Below are positions 12,030 through 24,800 of a DNA stretch of 64,000 nt, piece after piece. A program made the position numbers and the translations under genes. Below the pieces are notes generated by a model that was not told the DNA's origin, did not search any database, and was given only the letters and a program-made list of their open reading frames with translations. Every line of letters begins with the position of its first letter. Position 1 is the stretch's first letter. Origin of the DNA: Enoplolaimus lenunculus (Eukaryota > Nematoda > Enoplea > Enoplida > Thoracostomopsidae); the NCBI GenBank assembly GCA_030248215.1, contig JASANG010000119.1, forward strand, positions 1-64,000, given 5' to 3'.

Positions 12030-12285
12030 TTTTGAATATAAGGAGTTGATAAATAACTCAGCTTGAGAGTTAGTTATTTCTGAGTTAATGACAGTAAACA
12101 TTAACTTACTCCGAGTTGAGTTGATTTTTATGCTGAGTTCAGTTGATTCCTTGTGCGTTGAATTATTAACTCAGAGTGAATTTTTCGCTAAGAATTCTGA
12201 GTGCTGAAAGTCCTAACTCAGACTGAGTGATTCGACTCGTTCCGAGTTAAAATCAAATCACTGGGATTTAGAGTATAGATGTAAT
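12030..12285. mobile_element. GAGTTGATT-family element
   Basis: Positions 12030-12275 repeat the family pattern of opposed GAGTT/AACTC words and end in AAATCACTGGGATTTAGAGTA, the diverged terminal inverted repeat. Confidence 0.65.
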
Positions 12286-12289
12286 ATAC

Positions 12290-12890
12290 AGATAAATTCT
12301 AATTTTTAAAATGAAACGAAATAAATTTTCAGCAAGTACCCGAAGCCAACTTGTCTTAGGTGAGGCTGTCGCTGGTTAGACTGCTTCCGGGGTTACAGGA
12401 TTATATATAGTGGTGGGACATGAAAGGATATAGTCCTGCGAAATCTCTGGAGAAACAAAAAAAGCCTTTTTAATGACTTAAAAACCTTCCAGATTTTACA
12501 CAAAGAAAAGTTGTCTCATATTTCAGAATCAGTGTTTCAAAGTTTGACACTTCTTTATCTTGATGCAGACTTCTGACATATATGTCGTAAATACCAAACT
12601 TAAGATTCTAAAAAATTTTCGGAAATTAGTTGAAAATTAGAAGACTTTATTTTACAATTTTTATGACTTAAAATCAGAAATTAAGACAGTATTTGTAAAT
12701 CTTTATACCTAGAGGTTCTAGATCAAAATGTTTCGCCTATTATACCGAATTCAATTGAGTGCTTAAAATTCGATTTTTTTATACATTACATGCTAAGAAA
12801 ATGAACGCAGCAACTCGTTTTACATACACTAAAATAATAGAAAATCAGTTGTTTAGTTTCAGACGATGATGTTGTATAAGTTATTAGAAA
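12290..12890. other. No feature seen
   Basis: AT-rich sequence with no open frame above background and no repeat shared with the rest of the window that I could see. Confidence 0.5.
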
Positions 12891-12893
12891 TTT

Positions 12894-13029
12894 GGACCCA
12901 TGTAAAGATCACGTGCGGAACGTTTCTCTGCGGACTGCTATAGAGTAAGCTTAAGCTTTACACTAATTTTTTTGCTTAGACTTTACGGTTATGAATATGC
13001 CTATACAAGTTCAATACATTGGTCGAAAT
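12894..13029 (+). mobile_element. TTAGGC-family element, short
   Basis: Starts GACCCATGTAAAGATCACG with the AGAGTAAGCTTAAGCTTTA block. The TTAGGC part is nearly lost. A diverged right end lies at CATTGGTC. Confidence 0.65.
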
Positions 13030-13354
13030 TTGCATCCGAAATCATCGTGTTCTCGATTATTACACGTTGCAGTTTAAAACAGCTAAGACTGAAATGTCTG
13101 GGTATTTCAAGATAATTAATGTCTTAAATCCAAAACTTTTCAGTCTTAAATATATAAGAATGTAAGTCTTGAATTTTTATTACAATGTTTTGTGTGTAGA
13201 GGTCAAAAATCTTCCTGCTCGCTTCGCTTACTAGCAAAAAAACTTACACGAAGCTATATACTCTGAAGAAACACAATGCTGACTACGCCCCTACTCAGGA
13301 CACCAGTCCGAGCAAAATACAGTCGACAGAAACAGATCCTACGATTAGCAAAGT

Positions 13355-13510
13355 TGGCCAATGTAAAGAACACAGACGGAACAGTAATACACGTATGTTC
13401 CTATGCCTAAGCCTAAGCTTAAGCCTAAGCGTAAAAATGATCTTATCTCTACGCCTACGCCTAAGCCAAGAAAAAATTAGTCTAAAGTTTAATTTAACTT
13501 TAAATGTGTT
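13355..13510 (-). mobile_element. TTAGGC-family element
   Basis: Begins TGGCCAATGTAAAGAACAC and carries GCCTAAGCC tracts near 13405-13430 and 13450-13465. The second end is eroded. Confidence 0.65.
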
Positions 13511-13784
13511 CTGGCTTAAGGTTTTTACTTAAAAATAAGCAAAGTTTCTACAAAACAAACAACTCAGAGACTAATTTAAACCAATGACATATATCAAGTA
13601 TTTGTTTGCACACTTTTATAGACTATTTGCCTCTGGCGTATATAAAATAAGTTATTTATAAAAATTTTAAGCTAATATCTCTGTCTGCGACCGTGATAAA
13701 GTTCAGTAATTACCTTCAACTCAAAATACTTTATTACATTGGTTATTAATAAATCTTTGCATTAGAATACCCGTCACTTGTAGG

Positions 13785-13955
13785 TACTGCAGTGACCCGA
13801 TTAAGAGGGGACTTATATTTATTTGGCCTGTCCAGACGGTGCCCCCTGTTATTCGGTTACGAACTGTTATTTATTTTTGACCCACGCGCTCCGCCGCTCT
13901 TCGTTACAGATATATATTCGGTATTGCAACTATCCGTTGAATTAAACGGTCTAAA
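13785..13955. mobile_element. Truncated Tc1/mariner-like element
   Basis: CTGCAGTGACCCGATTAAGA after TA, then the family's right half in reverse. It is cut off near the TTAGGC element at 13977. Confidence 0.6.
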
Positions 13956-13976
13956 AAGATTTGCATAAAATTGAAC

Positions 13977-14152
13977 GGTCCATGTAAAGATAAGGGGCTT
14001 AACGTTTTTCAGTGGGACTGTAATAGAGTAACCTTAAGCTTTATACGATTTTTTGCTTAGGCTTAGGTATAAGCTTGGTTTTACACTCAGGCTTAGGCTT
14101 AAGATTAGGAATATGCTTATACTACTGCTACGACCCTGTTCTATGCATAGTT
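13977..14152 (+). mobile_element. TTAGGC-family element, truncating a Tc1/mariner-like remnant
   Basis: Starts GGTCCATGTAAAGATAAGG immediately after the remnant at 13785-13955. It keeps the TAGAGTAACCTTAAGCTTTA block and TTAGGC units. The right end is eroded near CTGTTCTATGCATA. Confidence 0.7.
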
Positions 14153-14272
14153 GAATTGACCTGTATTATGCATAACCATGGACTCCACCAGGACGTTTAG
14201 TTATACACGTTAAGATTCGAGTACATTACAAATAAACTTCAGCAGCGAAATATTTGTTATTTCTTAACATAT

Positions 14273-14570
14273 AATGGCTGGGTTGCAGGAACATGACTCA
14301 AGTGGAATTCCGACTTAAGTTAAGAATTTAACCTACTCTTTTAGGGACCCACCAGAAGCCTGGACGCCCCTTGGGCCAAATAATGAATAGTTGCAGAGAC
14401 CTGTGTTAATTTTGAGCTACAAGTCGTAATTTCGTACGGAACCGTTGGCACCTTCGGGGGCTACCAATTTATTAACCATTTAGAGCCATAAAGTTAAATC
14501 TCTTTCTTAACTTAAAGTCCAAATTTGACTAAAATCACTGGTTGACTTATGTCTCTACAACCCAGCCATT
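14273..14570. mobile_element. Inverted-repeat element with GGCTGGGTTG ends
   Basis: AATGGCTGGGTTGCAGGAAC and, inverted, AATGGCTGGGTTGTAGAGAC. Pairing continues to CTTAAGTTAAG. A fragment of the TTAGGC family (GGGACCCACCAGAAGC...GGGCC) sits inside at about 14343-14388. Confidence 0.7.
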
Positions 14571-14836
14571 GATGGTTATAACAGTTAGGATAAATTCATT
14601 TCACTCATTTGTTGACAGCTTTTCAAGCTAACGTGGTCTATACGAAGCGATGAAAGTGGAACATGCAACAATTAAAACAGCAGGTAGCTGTTGCGATATA
14701 AATCGCCGACTAAATTAGCTATTCATCGCTAGCCAGAAGGCCTGATTTGATATTGTACGTAATTTCTATTTGGTCAGGCAAAACTGCAATTATATGTCGC
14801 AGAAATGGTAAAATTTCACTCTTAGGCGGGCGCTAT

Positions 14837-15039
14837 GTCCCATGTAAAGATAAGGTGCGGAACGTTTTTCGGTGGTACTAGAATAGAGTAACCTTAAGGT
14901 TTAGACTAAATTTTTTACTTTGCCTTGGCTTAGGCTTTGGCTTAAGAATGAAGTTATTCTTATGATTAGACTTAGGCTTATTCTTAGGCTTTACGAATAT
15001 GTTTATAATACTGTTCCACCGCTGTTTTTTACATTGGCC
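14837..15039 (+). mobile_element. TTAGGC-bearing element
   Basis: Starts GTCCCATGTAAAGATAAGG and ends inverted as GGCCAATGTAAAAAACAGC. It keeps the family's AATAGAGTAACCTTAAG block, a T-run, then imperfect TTAGGC units. Confidence 0.8.
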
Positions 15040-15830
15040 GGCGATATAAAAGAAAGTAATTAACACAACACACATTTGTCAAATTTGCTTATTCCTTGGT
15101 TATTGCCTAATGCAAGTTTTCTTGATGTAAGGATTTCAGGACGAATGTTTGCACAGTATAAAAATAATTTTAACGGCAATTTTAGTGTCACCACCTGAAC
15201 AAGTTTTTAAGAACTTGACAAAAATCACAGATAGGGGTGTTTGGTTTTTGAAACCGTTATATGGCTATACCGCTGGTACGACTCTCTTCTTGAAACTGTG
15301 GCGCCACAAGCTAGAGTGAATAATTTATAAGCAAATCAAAGTCAATAACATATTCACACAAGACTGAGAGTTTTTGCAATGAAAACTATTAATATAATTA
15401 ATTAAACGGCATAAAAATAATTCTGATGGCATCACGACAGTTTGCCGAATGACAACTTATCGACCGGCAACTTATATTCTGAAATCTTAGGTTTTAGGCT
15501 TAGGCTTTCAATTATATATATGCTTAACCATAGGACAAATGTCGACAGAAAGTGGGGCAACGAATTGTCGTAGATTCATTTATGATTGTTAAATTTAACC
15601 ACAGTATTTGACTCAAGATTAAAATTGAACACAATAAAGACGTTGCGTGATTTCACTTAACATCCATTTTGGATCCAGCTTTTCGTTCGTTCTGGCTAAA
15701 ATTATAGTAAATTTATTAGCATAAAAATTACAGAATTTTTATTGATTGCCTATAACAGAAACGGACACTAATGGTAACGGAAACGAAAATCAGGTTCCAC
15801 CCTAAGGTATCCGCATAATGGAGGCCACCG
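15040..15830. other. Intergenic, one TTAGGC trace
   Basis: A short TTTTAGGCTTAGGCTTTCA trace at about 15490; otherwise nothing recognised. Confidence 0.45.
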
Positions 15831-15975
15831 TCCGTCTCACCGTACGTCATCGTCCGTCAACTTTTCCTCACCGTCCATCACTGTGCGTCACCGGCCATTG
15901 CCGTACGTCACTGCACGTCATCCTATGTCGTCATCCGTCAGCGTGCGTAACCGTACGCTAGCGTGCGTCACCTTA
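15831..15975. repeat. Minisatellite of GTCACCGT-type units
   Basis: About a dozen imperfect units of 9-12 bp built on CCGTACGTCA / CCGTCCGTCA. Local GC content is clearly above the surroundings. Confidence 0.8.
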
Positions 15976-16254
15976 TGACCATAACAGAGTCAACAATTTC
16001 ATATATAATTTACTACTTTAAAACGCATGTTCAAAATACCGTGGCGGACCAGATAGACGAAATTCATCCCCCAGCCAGCAGTCCCATGATGAAATTGTTT
16101 TGATAAAAATGGTTCAACTTGAAGATCAAAATAAGTTGTTAAGGAAGATATCTGACAAATATAAAAATATGACGTCTATACAATTCAAATTAATAATCCT
16201 GTACCGTGGGTGCAATTTGTGAACCAAAAGTATTTGGCCAATAAACAGCGTTCG

Positions 16255-16428
16255 ATCAGTGTTATAAGCTCATTCCTAAGCCTAACCCTAAACCTGAGCC
16301 AACGCGTAAGTATGAGCATAGTCCTAAGCCTAAGCGTAAGCCAAGCAAAAAAATAAGTCTCACGCTGAAGTTGATACTCTATTGTAGTCCCACAGAGAAA
16401 CGTTCCGTTCCTGATCTTTACATGGGCC
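16255..16428 (-). mobile_element. TTAGGC-family element, reverse orientation
   Basis: GCCTAAGCC tracts are followed by the reverse complement of the block TCTATTGTAGTCCCAC and the terminal repeat CCTGATCTTTACATGGGCC. Confidence 0.75.
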
Positions 16429-16760
16429 AAGTATTTAAAATAAACACAATTTAAAAGGTGTACATTTCAAAACGCAACAACTCATTTGCTCCCAGAGCTC
16501 TGCACAGTTCACGTTGTTTTCTTTTATGAGCACAAGAGTCAATGATGACTTTTAGACAAGAGTATGCCAGTTTTACTAGCCGTTCTACTTTTCTTATTGT
16601 ATTTCAGGGGTGATAAAAAAGTATATATTTGAATACTTTGTATAACAACACCTACCACCAGACTAAGGCGATATACCCTCCATTTAACTGTGAAGCACTC
16701 GTTGAGTAAAGGATCTATTCAGTTATAAATGCTTTTGTCTCAAAGGCGTCCAGTCCTTAG

Positions 16761-16903
16761 GTTTCGCTATACTCGTCGCACGTCGGCTGACGCCACCGCA
16801 CGCCACCGTATAGATTGTGCTTATAATTTGGTTAGCAGCACATAGCGGCGTGCGGTGACGCGCGGCATGCGTCGACATCCGGCACAGTAAACTATAGCGA
16901 AGC
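16761..16903. mobile_element. Small inverted-repeat element with 6-bp duplication
   Basis: Ends GTTTCGCTATA and inverted GCTTCGCTATA, with an inner GC-rich stem GACGCCACCGCACGCC / GGCGTGCGGTGACGC. CCTTAG occurs on both sides (16755-16760 and 16904-16909). Confidence 0.65.
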
Positions 16904-16998
16904 CCTTAGTCAACCAATACCATTCTAATAATCTTATAAATCAAAAAACACAAAATAAGCGTAGTTGCATACATTTATCAACCGCTTTTCACTTTCTT

Positions 16999-17004
16999 TT
17001 TATT
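16999..17004 (-). terminator. Candidate poly(A) signal of the otopetrin gene
   Basis: AATAAA on the minus strand, about 390 nt after the stop codon. I saw no nearer canonical hexamer in the 3' flank, so this is the best candidate, but it is unproved. Confidence 0.4.
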
Positions 17005-17392
17005 CAACCAATAATATTCGAAAGCAAAGGATATAATGTACCAAGTTGCATACTCAAGTCCAAAAGCCATGATCAACTTGTTAATATTTCAGTCTTCTCA
17101 CATCAAATTTAACCGAATCAACCGCTATAAAGCCATCGGCAGCGAACAATCGGATCGCAGCCACGAATTGTTAATGGTGGAAGACAGCAGCAACAACAAC
17201 AGTTGCAGCTGGTGCAAAAATAGTTTGCTTAGCACAGAATTTTCTTGACGTTGACTAATTTTTCAGCCATGATGAAAGAAGCGACGGTGTCCGAAGAAAG
17301 AAGCGGTCGCAAGTTTCCGCCGTACTCGCGACACCAGCGCCAATAGAAGCGAGACCCAGTATACAATAATTTGGCGTCATACAAGCTCGAGT

Positions 17393-19657
17393 TTACCGCC
17401 AACTTGTCGCAAATTTATTCATTAACGCCGTCAAACAGATAACACTGTGAAAATAGTAACAAATTGACATCGGATACGTTATTTCAGTCATTACAAACCA
17501 CACATCTGCCGGATAAAATTGTGTCGCTGTCAAATGGATTAGCGAATAATGCCGGCGTTCATAAAACGCGTTAATAATCCACATGAGAAAATTATAAAAT
17601 GTTAACAACATAAATATTTCAGTTAAAATTTTACCCAAACGTCTTCGAGTTACTTCATACTTACAAACAATTTCAACTAACGCTAAATCGTGCCTGCTCG
17701 ACTCCATTGAAAATCCTTTAGTAATGAGCATCGTTTGGAGGAAGACTTGAGACGCTGAAAATAAAATTTCAAGCCCAACAATCGCTTTTAATTTATGCTC
17801 TGATGGAACGCTATGTTTCCATGGATAGAGAATTGCTGAAAATGCAAACGCGGATAGAGTCATTAGACCAAATAAAGTAATCAACAGTAGGACCATGTCG
17901 ATTTTTTCATGAAGTAGTAACTTTTTTGACGGTTTCATCTGATTGGCTAAATAGATTGCGATAAATGTGCACGTTGACATTAGCGCGTGTGTTGCCATTG
18001 TTACTGATTCGTACAATTTTGCGTACTGAAATACTTTTGGATCGATTGCGTTCGCGGGTGATTGGTCGATTGGTTTTGGGAGCCGTTGTTCAGGGTGATC
18101 GATGCTGATTGGTTCGTTCGGATGATGCTCGATGCTCATAAGTTCGTTTGTTCTCTTATACTTGATGCTGATTGGTTTGTTGGCATCGTGCTCGATACTG
18201 ATTGGTTGATTTCGGTGATACTCGACGCTTTGTTGTTTATTTGTGTTCTGCTTGATGCTAATTGGTTCGTTTGTGTTATATTCGACGCTCATTGGTTCTT
18301 TTGAATAGTACTCGAAGTTGATTGGTTCTTTTTTGTGCACATACCAACGGTTGTGGTAACCCGGTATTTCACTAGTTACCTCACCCAATTGGGCGCGAGG
18401 AACCATAGATGAAATATGTCTAGTCATTTTTGAATGCAATCGGTCGCCCTGAACATTAGATATGGCTAATTGTGAATCGGTACTCGACTGCTTCGAGGGC
18501 AAAACGGGTCCCCGGGTACCTTGATCCGAACTTTTCCATGCTGATGCTGCCTTTAGCAGCCAGTCTAGAGAGGTTGTATTACCAAAATATGTTCGGAACA
18601 TTCCAATTTTTTGCGGTTCCATCGTCTCTGAATGACTACCAACGGTGGTACGTTGTGGTAGTTGTGGTTGTGACCCAAAAATTAGCTTTTCATCGCGTTG
18701 AGTGTCACGTTTTGAAATCAATGGTTTATGCAACAGTACTGAAGGCTCAACTACTTTATCGGTATACTTTCGCAACTGGACAACATTACTATTGTTATGG
18801 TTATAATGCAATAGTGTTGATTTGTTATACGCCCAAAGTGAAACGATAAACAACGGCAGACTGACAAACAGACCAAGCGCTGCGCCAATAAATGGAATAT
18901 TTTGTGGATTTTTATTGGCTTTGACACTTTGTCGCCGCCAATCAAAATAGACATGCTGTGAATTGGATGCTTTTAGTCCGCCGCCAGATATGCCGGCGCC
19001 CCATTTTCGACCGCTTGATCCGCGAGTACTGGTTGTTGCGACGGCTGCACCTGCTGCCATACTTTGCCGCATACAATGATTTCGAAATTGTGCCTGAATG
19101 ACACGATCACTTGCTGTAGAATTGTTCCGTGAACATTGCAACGTACGCATCGAAGAAATTTTTCTCGTTTGCGGGTCATAGGGAACCCCCTTGAAAAATT
19201 CAGCGACCTCCGATCTGCCGCTTCCGCTAACATCGTCGCCACAACTGCCACCAGCCCTTCCACAGTCAGGACTCCAATTCACAGGCATTTCAATCTCATC
19301 AAATTTGTTTATGCTTAAAATGGATGATTCTGGATTAAAATTAACCACTGACGATTCTTGAATGCTTATGCTTACCCTGTGTCCTCCTGTATACGAAGTA
19401 GTTGCAGGGGGTTGTTTATGAGTCATAGGTCCCGTGTGACCCCTAAGGTCTACGTCGTGCCCGCCTACGCCTTCTCGTGCTCGGTTCAGTTCTGTTGCGC
19501 TTCCCAACAGTTTAGGACTCAACGCTGCCGGTGATATTTCGCCCGCTGATTGGCTGTTTTCTGATAGCGAACGCGAATATACTGTGAGCGTTGGAGACGC
19601 CACAAAAGTGCTTTGGTGTTGTTGTTGCTGTTGTTGTTGTTGTTTTTGTTGCTGTGG

Positions 19658-19695
<38 letters not shown>

Positions 19696-20397
19696 GCTGT
19701 TGTTGTTGTTGCTGGTTATGCTGCTGTTGCTGCTGTTGCTGCTGTTGTTGTTGCTGTTGTTCGCCAATTGCGCCTAGATTAGTTGCATCCTTGCCATTCC
19801 CGATATTTTCTGGATCAGAATACTTCCGGCGAGCCCACGGATGTTGTTCACCCACTATGAAGCTCGTTCCTTCGCTATTTAGAATTTCATTAGAAGCACT
19901 ATCGCAATACCGGGTAGAGATATGCGTACGAACCGGTGTAATTGTTAAATTATCCGATTTAGACGCAGGAATCACCGCTCTAACTTTCAAGCAACTCTCA
20001 TTGTTTCGTCCGCACGTTCTCGTGGTCCCTCGCGTTGCTCGATGCTGTTTCATACTCGATCGCAAAGGTCGATTCGCGATACGAACAGGAGACGATAACT
20101 TTTGTTGTGAGCCATACGTTGCGACTGGTGCTTTTAGCGTTTCGGGCTCAAATTCGAGAACTCCTAAACGATCTGAGCTTAACTGTCGCGGTATTGCAAG
20201 GTCTTGGCTCCCGGTACATCCTCCATCCAGCGACAAAGTATTTTGCATAGAAATTGTATCGGATGGTTTTAAATTGAATTTCAGATGTGGTTGCAAGTAT
20301 CTCGATACGGGGTGTAAAGTTTTGATTGGTAGTTGTCCCACTGTAAAACGAACCATTTCATTCGGTGCCTGGTGACTTATGGTAGGTTCGTCTTCTT
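17393..20397 (-). CDS. OTOP: Otopetrin exon 3: Gln-rich linker, TM7-12 and stop
   Basis: The exon is 3005 nt. Its acceptor TTTATTTGTTTCAG sits directly above 20397, and the frame closes with TAA at 17393-17395. The frame stays open upstream to 20455 but has no ATG there, which supports entry by splicing. Residues about 1419-1472 are a Gln tract with a few His, Pro and Lys. TM7 (about 1708-1731) follows a basic stretch. Between TM7 and TM8, residues about 1897-1976 are seven imperfect copies of an 11-12 residue unit of the form N-E-P-I-S-I-E-H/Y. TM8-12 fill the last 210 residues, and the protein ends five residues after LMNKF. The C-terminal block is the most conserved part and the main reason for the family call. 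Confidence 0.87.
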
Positions 20398-21740
20398 CTG
20401 AAACAAATAAATCACCTTTACCGGTATTTGTTAAGTTCCCCCCCCCCCGCGCCACACTGGTGTTAATTTAATCGAAGGCAAAGTTCTAATTTCACAGTGT
20501 TTAAAATATTTCATTTTTACATGCTTACACAGGATTAGGCTTAGTATATAGTTAAACTTAGGCCTAGAGTTGTTTTTTCCCAGGGCGGATGTTAATAGAT
20601 GCCAGCTTCACGGCACGCGCCTTCAAGCGGCCTGTGAAAAGGGTTTTAAAACTGAAACCTTTGACTGACAAAATATACACTTAAACCGATGGTTTTGTCA
20701 ACTCGGTTTTTATGTGGGTCTGCACCACCCACAAAGCGGCCTTTGGGCCGGTTTAATCGTATTATTAATACATTCAGAAATGCTGTTTTCGGCACAAAAA
20801 CCGAAAATCGTTTTGTGAAAGTTTAGGTTTTAAACTAATTTTTTAAAAATAAATTAAAATGATGCAAAAAAACACTTACGTTGGGTGTCACGCATCGCTG
20901 TCATATCTCAGAATCAACCCAGTTTTATCGTCAAATTAATGGAAAAAATTTCAGTTACTATCTTTGAGTAACATTTGATTTACTCACAGACTGCAATAAA
21001 AGAGACCAATTTTCGGTTGCAACATTTGCTCATATTTTCAATTGCGTTCAGCTTCTATCATCAGTCAGCGATAAGTCTTGCAACCATTGCTTGGGGTAGG
21101 CTTCTATGTGAGCAGAATTCAACATCGGTAACTGGCACAGTTTACCCGTTTGAAAATTTATTTCGAACTGGCAGTAGATGCTACTCACATTTGAAAATAC
21201 GACTTCTTACTAGAAACCAACGTCGGAGCCAGAAACTTCTGATGGGAGCATACGCCTTGCGCGCCCACACTCCTCCCCGCGATCCGCTAGTGCTCGAAAC
21301 TTACCTACAATATTATCACCAACAATACTCAAATCGGGCAACTGTCGTCCCAATTGTTCGTTGTCATTTCGGCCTCCGTCACTGCCATCGGGACTATAGC
21401 AAACTCCTGTAAGAGCGTTCGAAGACCCAGTCATTGAGCGATTTAACCGGAGTGATGGCCTCAATTTTTGGCGAAAGCTGGACCATTCGCCTCCGCCGTA
21501 ATAGCCACCGCCGCCTCTGAAATTGAACTCTCCCAAACCTAAAAGAGGCGAGAGTCTGTTGCTTGACGGACTGCTTAAAATATTGCTCGTGCTTGTGACG
21601 TTTGCAATCCTATCATTTACATAGTCAGTTGCAACAATTTGATTATTATTAGTAGTATTATTATTATTACAATTATTGTTATTATTATTACAATTATTGT
21701 TATTATTATTATTACAATTATTGTTATTATTATTATTACA

Positions 21741-21775
<35 letters not shown>

Positions 21776-21800
21776 AATTATTGTTATTATTATTATTACA

Positions 21801-21841
<41 letters not shown>

Positions 21842-24800
21842 AATTATTGTTATTATTATTGTTGTTGTTCTTGTTGTTGTTACAGGCGTAGTTGCTAGTA
21901 TCAGTATGGCATGTCTTGTGACAACAATTTTGCACTTCAGATCCAATCGTAGTGATTTGATTCGCAGCTTGATATCTATATCGAAGTTCGTCGTTATAAC
22001 AAAATTGATTTCTGTGGTTGCTGTTGTTGTTGTTGTTGTTGTTTGTGTTCCGATCATTTCTTGAATTATAATATGATGTATTTTGCGTATTTTCCGACAT
22101 TAACGTATCACCGGTGCCGCCATCTGCGTGATACCATAACGTTATAAAGACAGCTGAAAGTAAAAATTAACAATATTATTAATGACTGTGTTTCTTAAAT
22201 CTTATTTAATTGTTTAAGAAAAAGTAAACACTTGGCCCAGATTCTCAAATGCTTACACTATCTATCACCTGTTAGCGATAGGTTTTCAAACTGAAGCGCT
22301 CCGGTAATTGCGGATCTAAAATGCAATAAAGTACAAATCAAATGTTTAAAAAAATGCAGCGACCTGAACAGCAACTGAGAAATGAAAAAATATCAAACTT
22401 TTTTTACCAGAATCACAAGCAAACCGTGAAGTTTGTGGTTCTGATAAATTCAGTTTTTTTAACAATTTAGTCTTACGCTGTAGAAACCCATTTAAGTACC
22501 TAATTTGAAAATTAAACAACGCTTTACTGCTTAAAAACTATATCTAATCTTCTATTTTGAAAATTTTTTGTTACAATTTCAAACAGCTAATAATTCTTCA
22601 GAAAGTAGGCATTAATATTTTGAAATAAGAAATATTCAAAACACTAGACTATACGTTATCGGAAACTTAACTCAAGCCTGTATTATCGGCCTGTAAAAGA
22701 GGCAGCCGGAAAACTTTCAGAAGCGGGCTATGAATTTGCCTTAAATATTCTATTAAAATCAAGTACATTTGGAGATTTCAAAAATTTTCGGGGGTAGATG
22801 CTGCTCCCCTCCTGGCACCGGCTGCCAGCTATGCCCGCATAGCTGAAGGTAGACCGTTTTTTCGGGATTGCCAAAAAGTCAAAATCCATTTAATCAGTCT
22901 CAAGCTTATACTTAGGCTTAGGAATAACTAAACATGTGGCCAACCTTGCACTTTCTATAAAAGCCATCAATTATTAGAAACTTACTATTCAGCGTCAACA
23001 CAAACTCGACGGTCAGCGCGTATCCTAACGGTTGTATCCATTCATGATGATGTTTTTCGATCGCTTGAAAGCCAAACATCGCATTATCGTTCCACCACCC
23101 CGCTCGTTCCGCGGAATGATTTCCACCTGTCCCGTTAGCGGCCAACGATTCACCATCGACGTGACCCCCGATGTCTGCGCTACGAGTGGCTCGAGGCGAC
23201 CCACAGTTCGGATAGCGATTAGTTCGGCTTCCATCCGAAATGTGCAATAGGTAAGATTTATTTTCTACGGCTTCCATTAGAGTAATTTGAAAGTAAACAA
23301 CTAAGTTTAGGGCGATAATGCAAATTAGGGCCGACAGTTTATGAAACGAAGCGCGTATAGAACCTTTGCGATGATGAAACGCAACCAACAACTGCATCCA
23401 AGTATGTACAAACAGCGCTACGGCATATAACGTATCGCCAACCAACGCGTACGTATAGTGAGTACTAACACCGGATACTATATCATCTTTAGTTCCGGAT
23501 CCAGTTTGACGACTGTCTCCAGGCGGAAGTTCACAGAGCGTTCGAAGTAGCATCCGGCTCAGCAGCCAAACGTAATAAAACGACAGTATAATTGCGACAA
23601 ATCCGGAGCCGTACAGTAAATGATTTTGAACATGATCTCGTTTATACTCGGGAAGCTCAGAACAGCATAAAAAGCCACAAAAATCTTGCGATATCCGCCA
23701 TTTAAAGTCTGCCCAGCTCGGACGCAAGTGTTCTGCCGTGAACAGCCAAGCCCAATAGACCGTTTCAAGAACAACGAGTACTGCAAACGCGTATTCGTAA
23801 TGTCGACTAATGATATCGTACGGTAAGCTTGATTGTGTTTTAATGTAACCGTTAACACCTAGCGTAACACCGGATAAAAATATTAACAACAACCACAACA
23901 ACGACACAAATTGATAATTGCGGCCGACTGCGTTTGATGCAATAAACGGTGTCAACATTTGGAACATTGCATGAAATGATGACGTGTGCACGCACCGCAA
24001 CATACGCCAACAATGGCTCAGTGGCGATCGGAGTTGTGCACGGAGCCGACGACTTTGGGAGGTGGTCGTCGGATCGAGACCATGCTGGGACAGATGGTCG
24101 TAGTTGTTGCTTGGTAGCAAACCTGCTGCTGATAAGGGGACTTCAATTTCTTGCAAGGGTACGGTTGACCGACTAGAATCCGGTTGCGGTATGGCGGTTT
24201 CGTTTGATTTGAAACAAGTCTGACCACGCTTGTTATAATGTCGTTGAAGCGATCGAAACACTGCGCTTAGCCGTCTAAAAGATGGATACCTGGTTAAAAA
24301 CAACGGCGACCGACGCAGGCTACGTGTCCTTTGCAGTGGTGCTGGAACTCGAGTAGTTTGAGGGCAAATTGCCGACACACGCAAATTGTTCGTTTCTCCA
24401 ACAGATTCAAGTGGGCTGTTGTGAAACGCATAACTATGACTTACCCGTAACCGTTGTTGTTTCAGTGAAGCGTTACGCTGAGATGAATTTCGAAGTAAGC
24501 GAGCACTGCTTGCTTTCCAAACCCTAGCTTGCGGTGTGGCAAATTTCCGAGAATGAGTTCTTGCTCGAGAAGGATAGTACCGCTTATTACTGCTATAAAT
24601 CCGATTATAAGTTACTGGGTTTATATTATCCGCTAATTCCGTTATTTCTCTATCACACTGTGCCCCATCTCCCGAAGACTTTTGTTCAATACTATTGTAC
24701 CTACCGCCACAGTTATCTAAACCACTTGTGACTATCTTAGAACACCCGTCTCTTTCGTAGTTGCTACTGAAAGCATTAGTAGAACTACTACTACTATTCT

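Noticed and set aside
18062-18304. Plus-strand 80-codon frame with repeated DADWFV-like units
   Set aside because: It is the reverse of the loop repeat of the otopetrin protein.
19584-20375. Plus-strand frame of 263 codons opposite the otopetrin gene
   Set aside because: It begins with a Cys run that is the reverse of the CAG/CAA Gln tract; it is a shadow of exon 3.
20398-20455. Treating 17393-20455 as a single-exon gene starting at 20455
   Set aside because: The codon there is GTG, not ATG, and a strong TTTCAG acceptor at 20398-20400 joins in phase with the exon above.
21617-22064. Long Ile, Leu and Asn frames on both strands
   Set aside because: They are other readings of the AAT repeat in exon 2.
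22918-22985. The 22-codon C-terminal tail after TM6 as the real end of a separate protein
   Set aside because: It breaks the helix that exon 2 completes, and a perfect GTAAGT donor precedes it.
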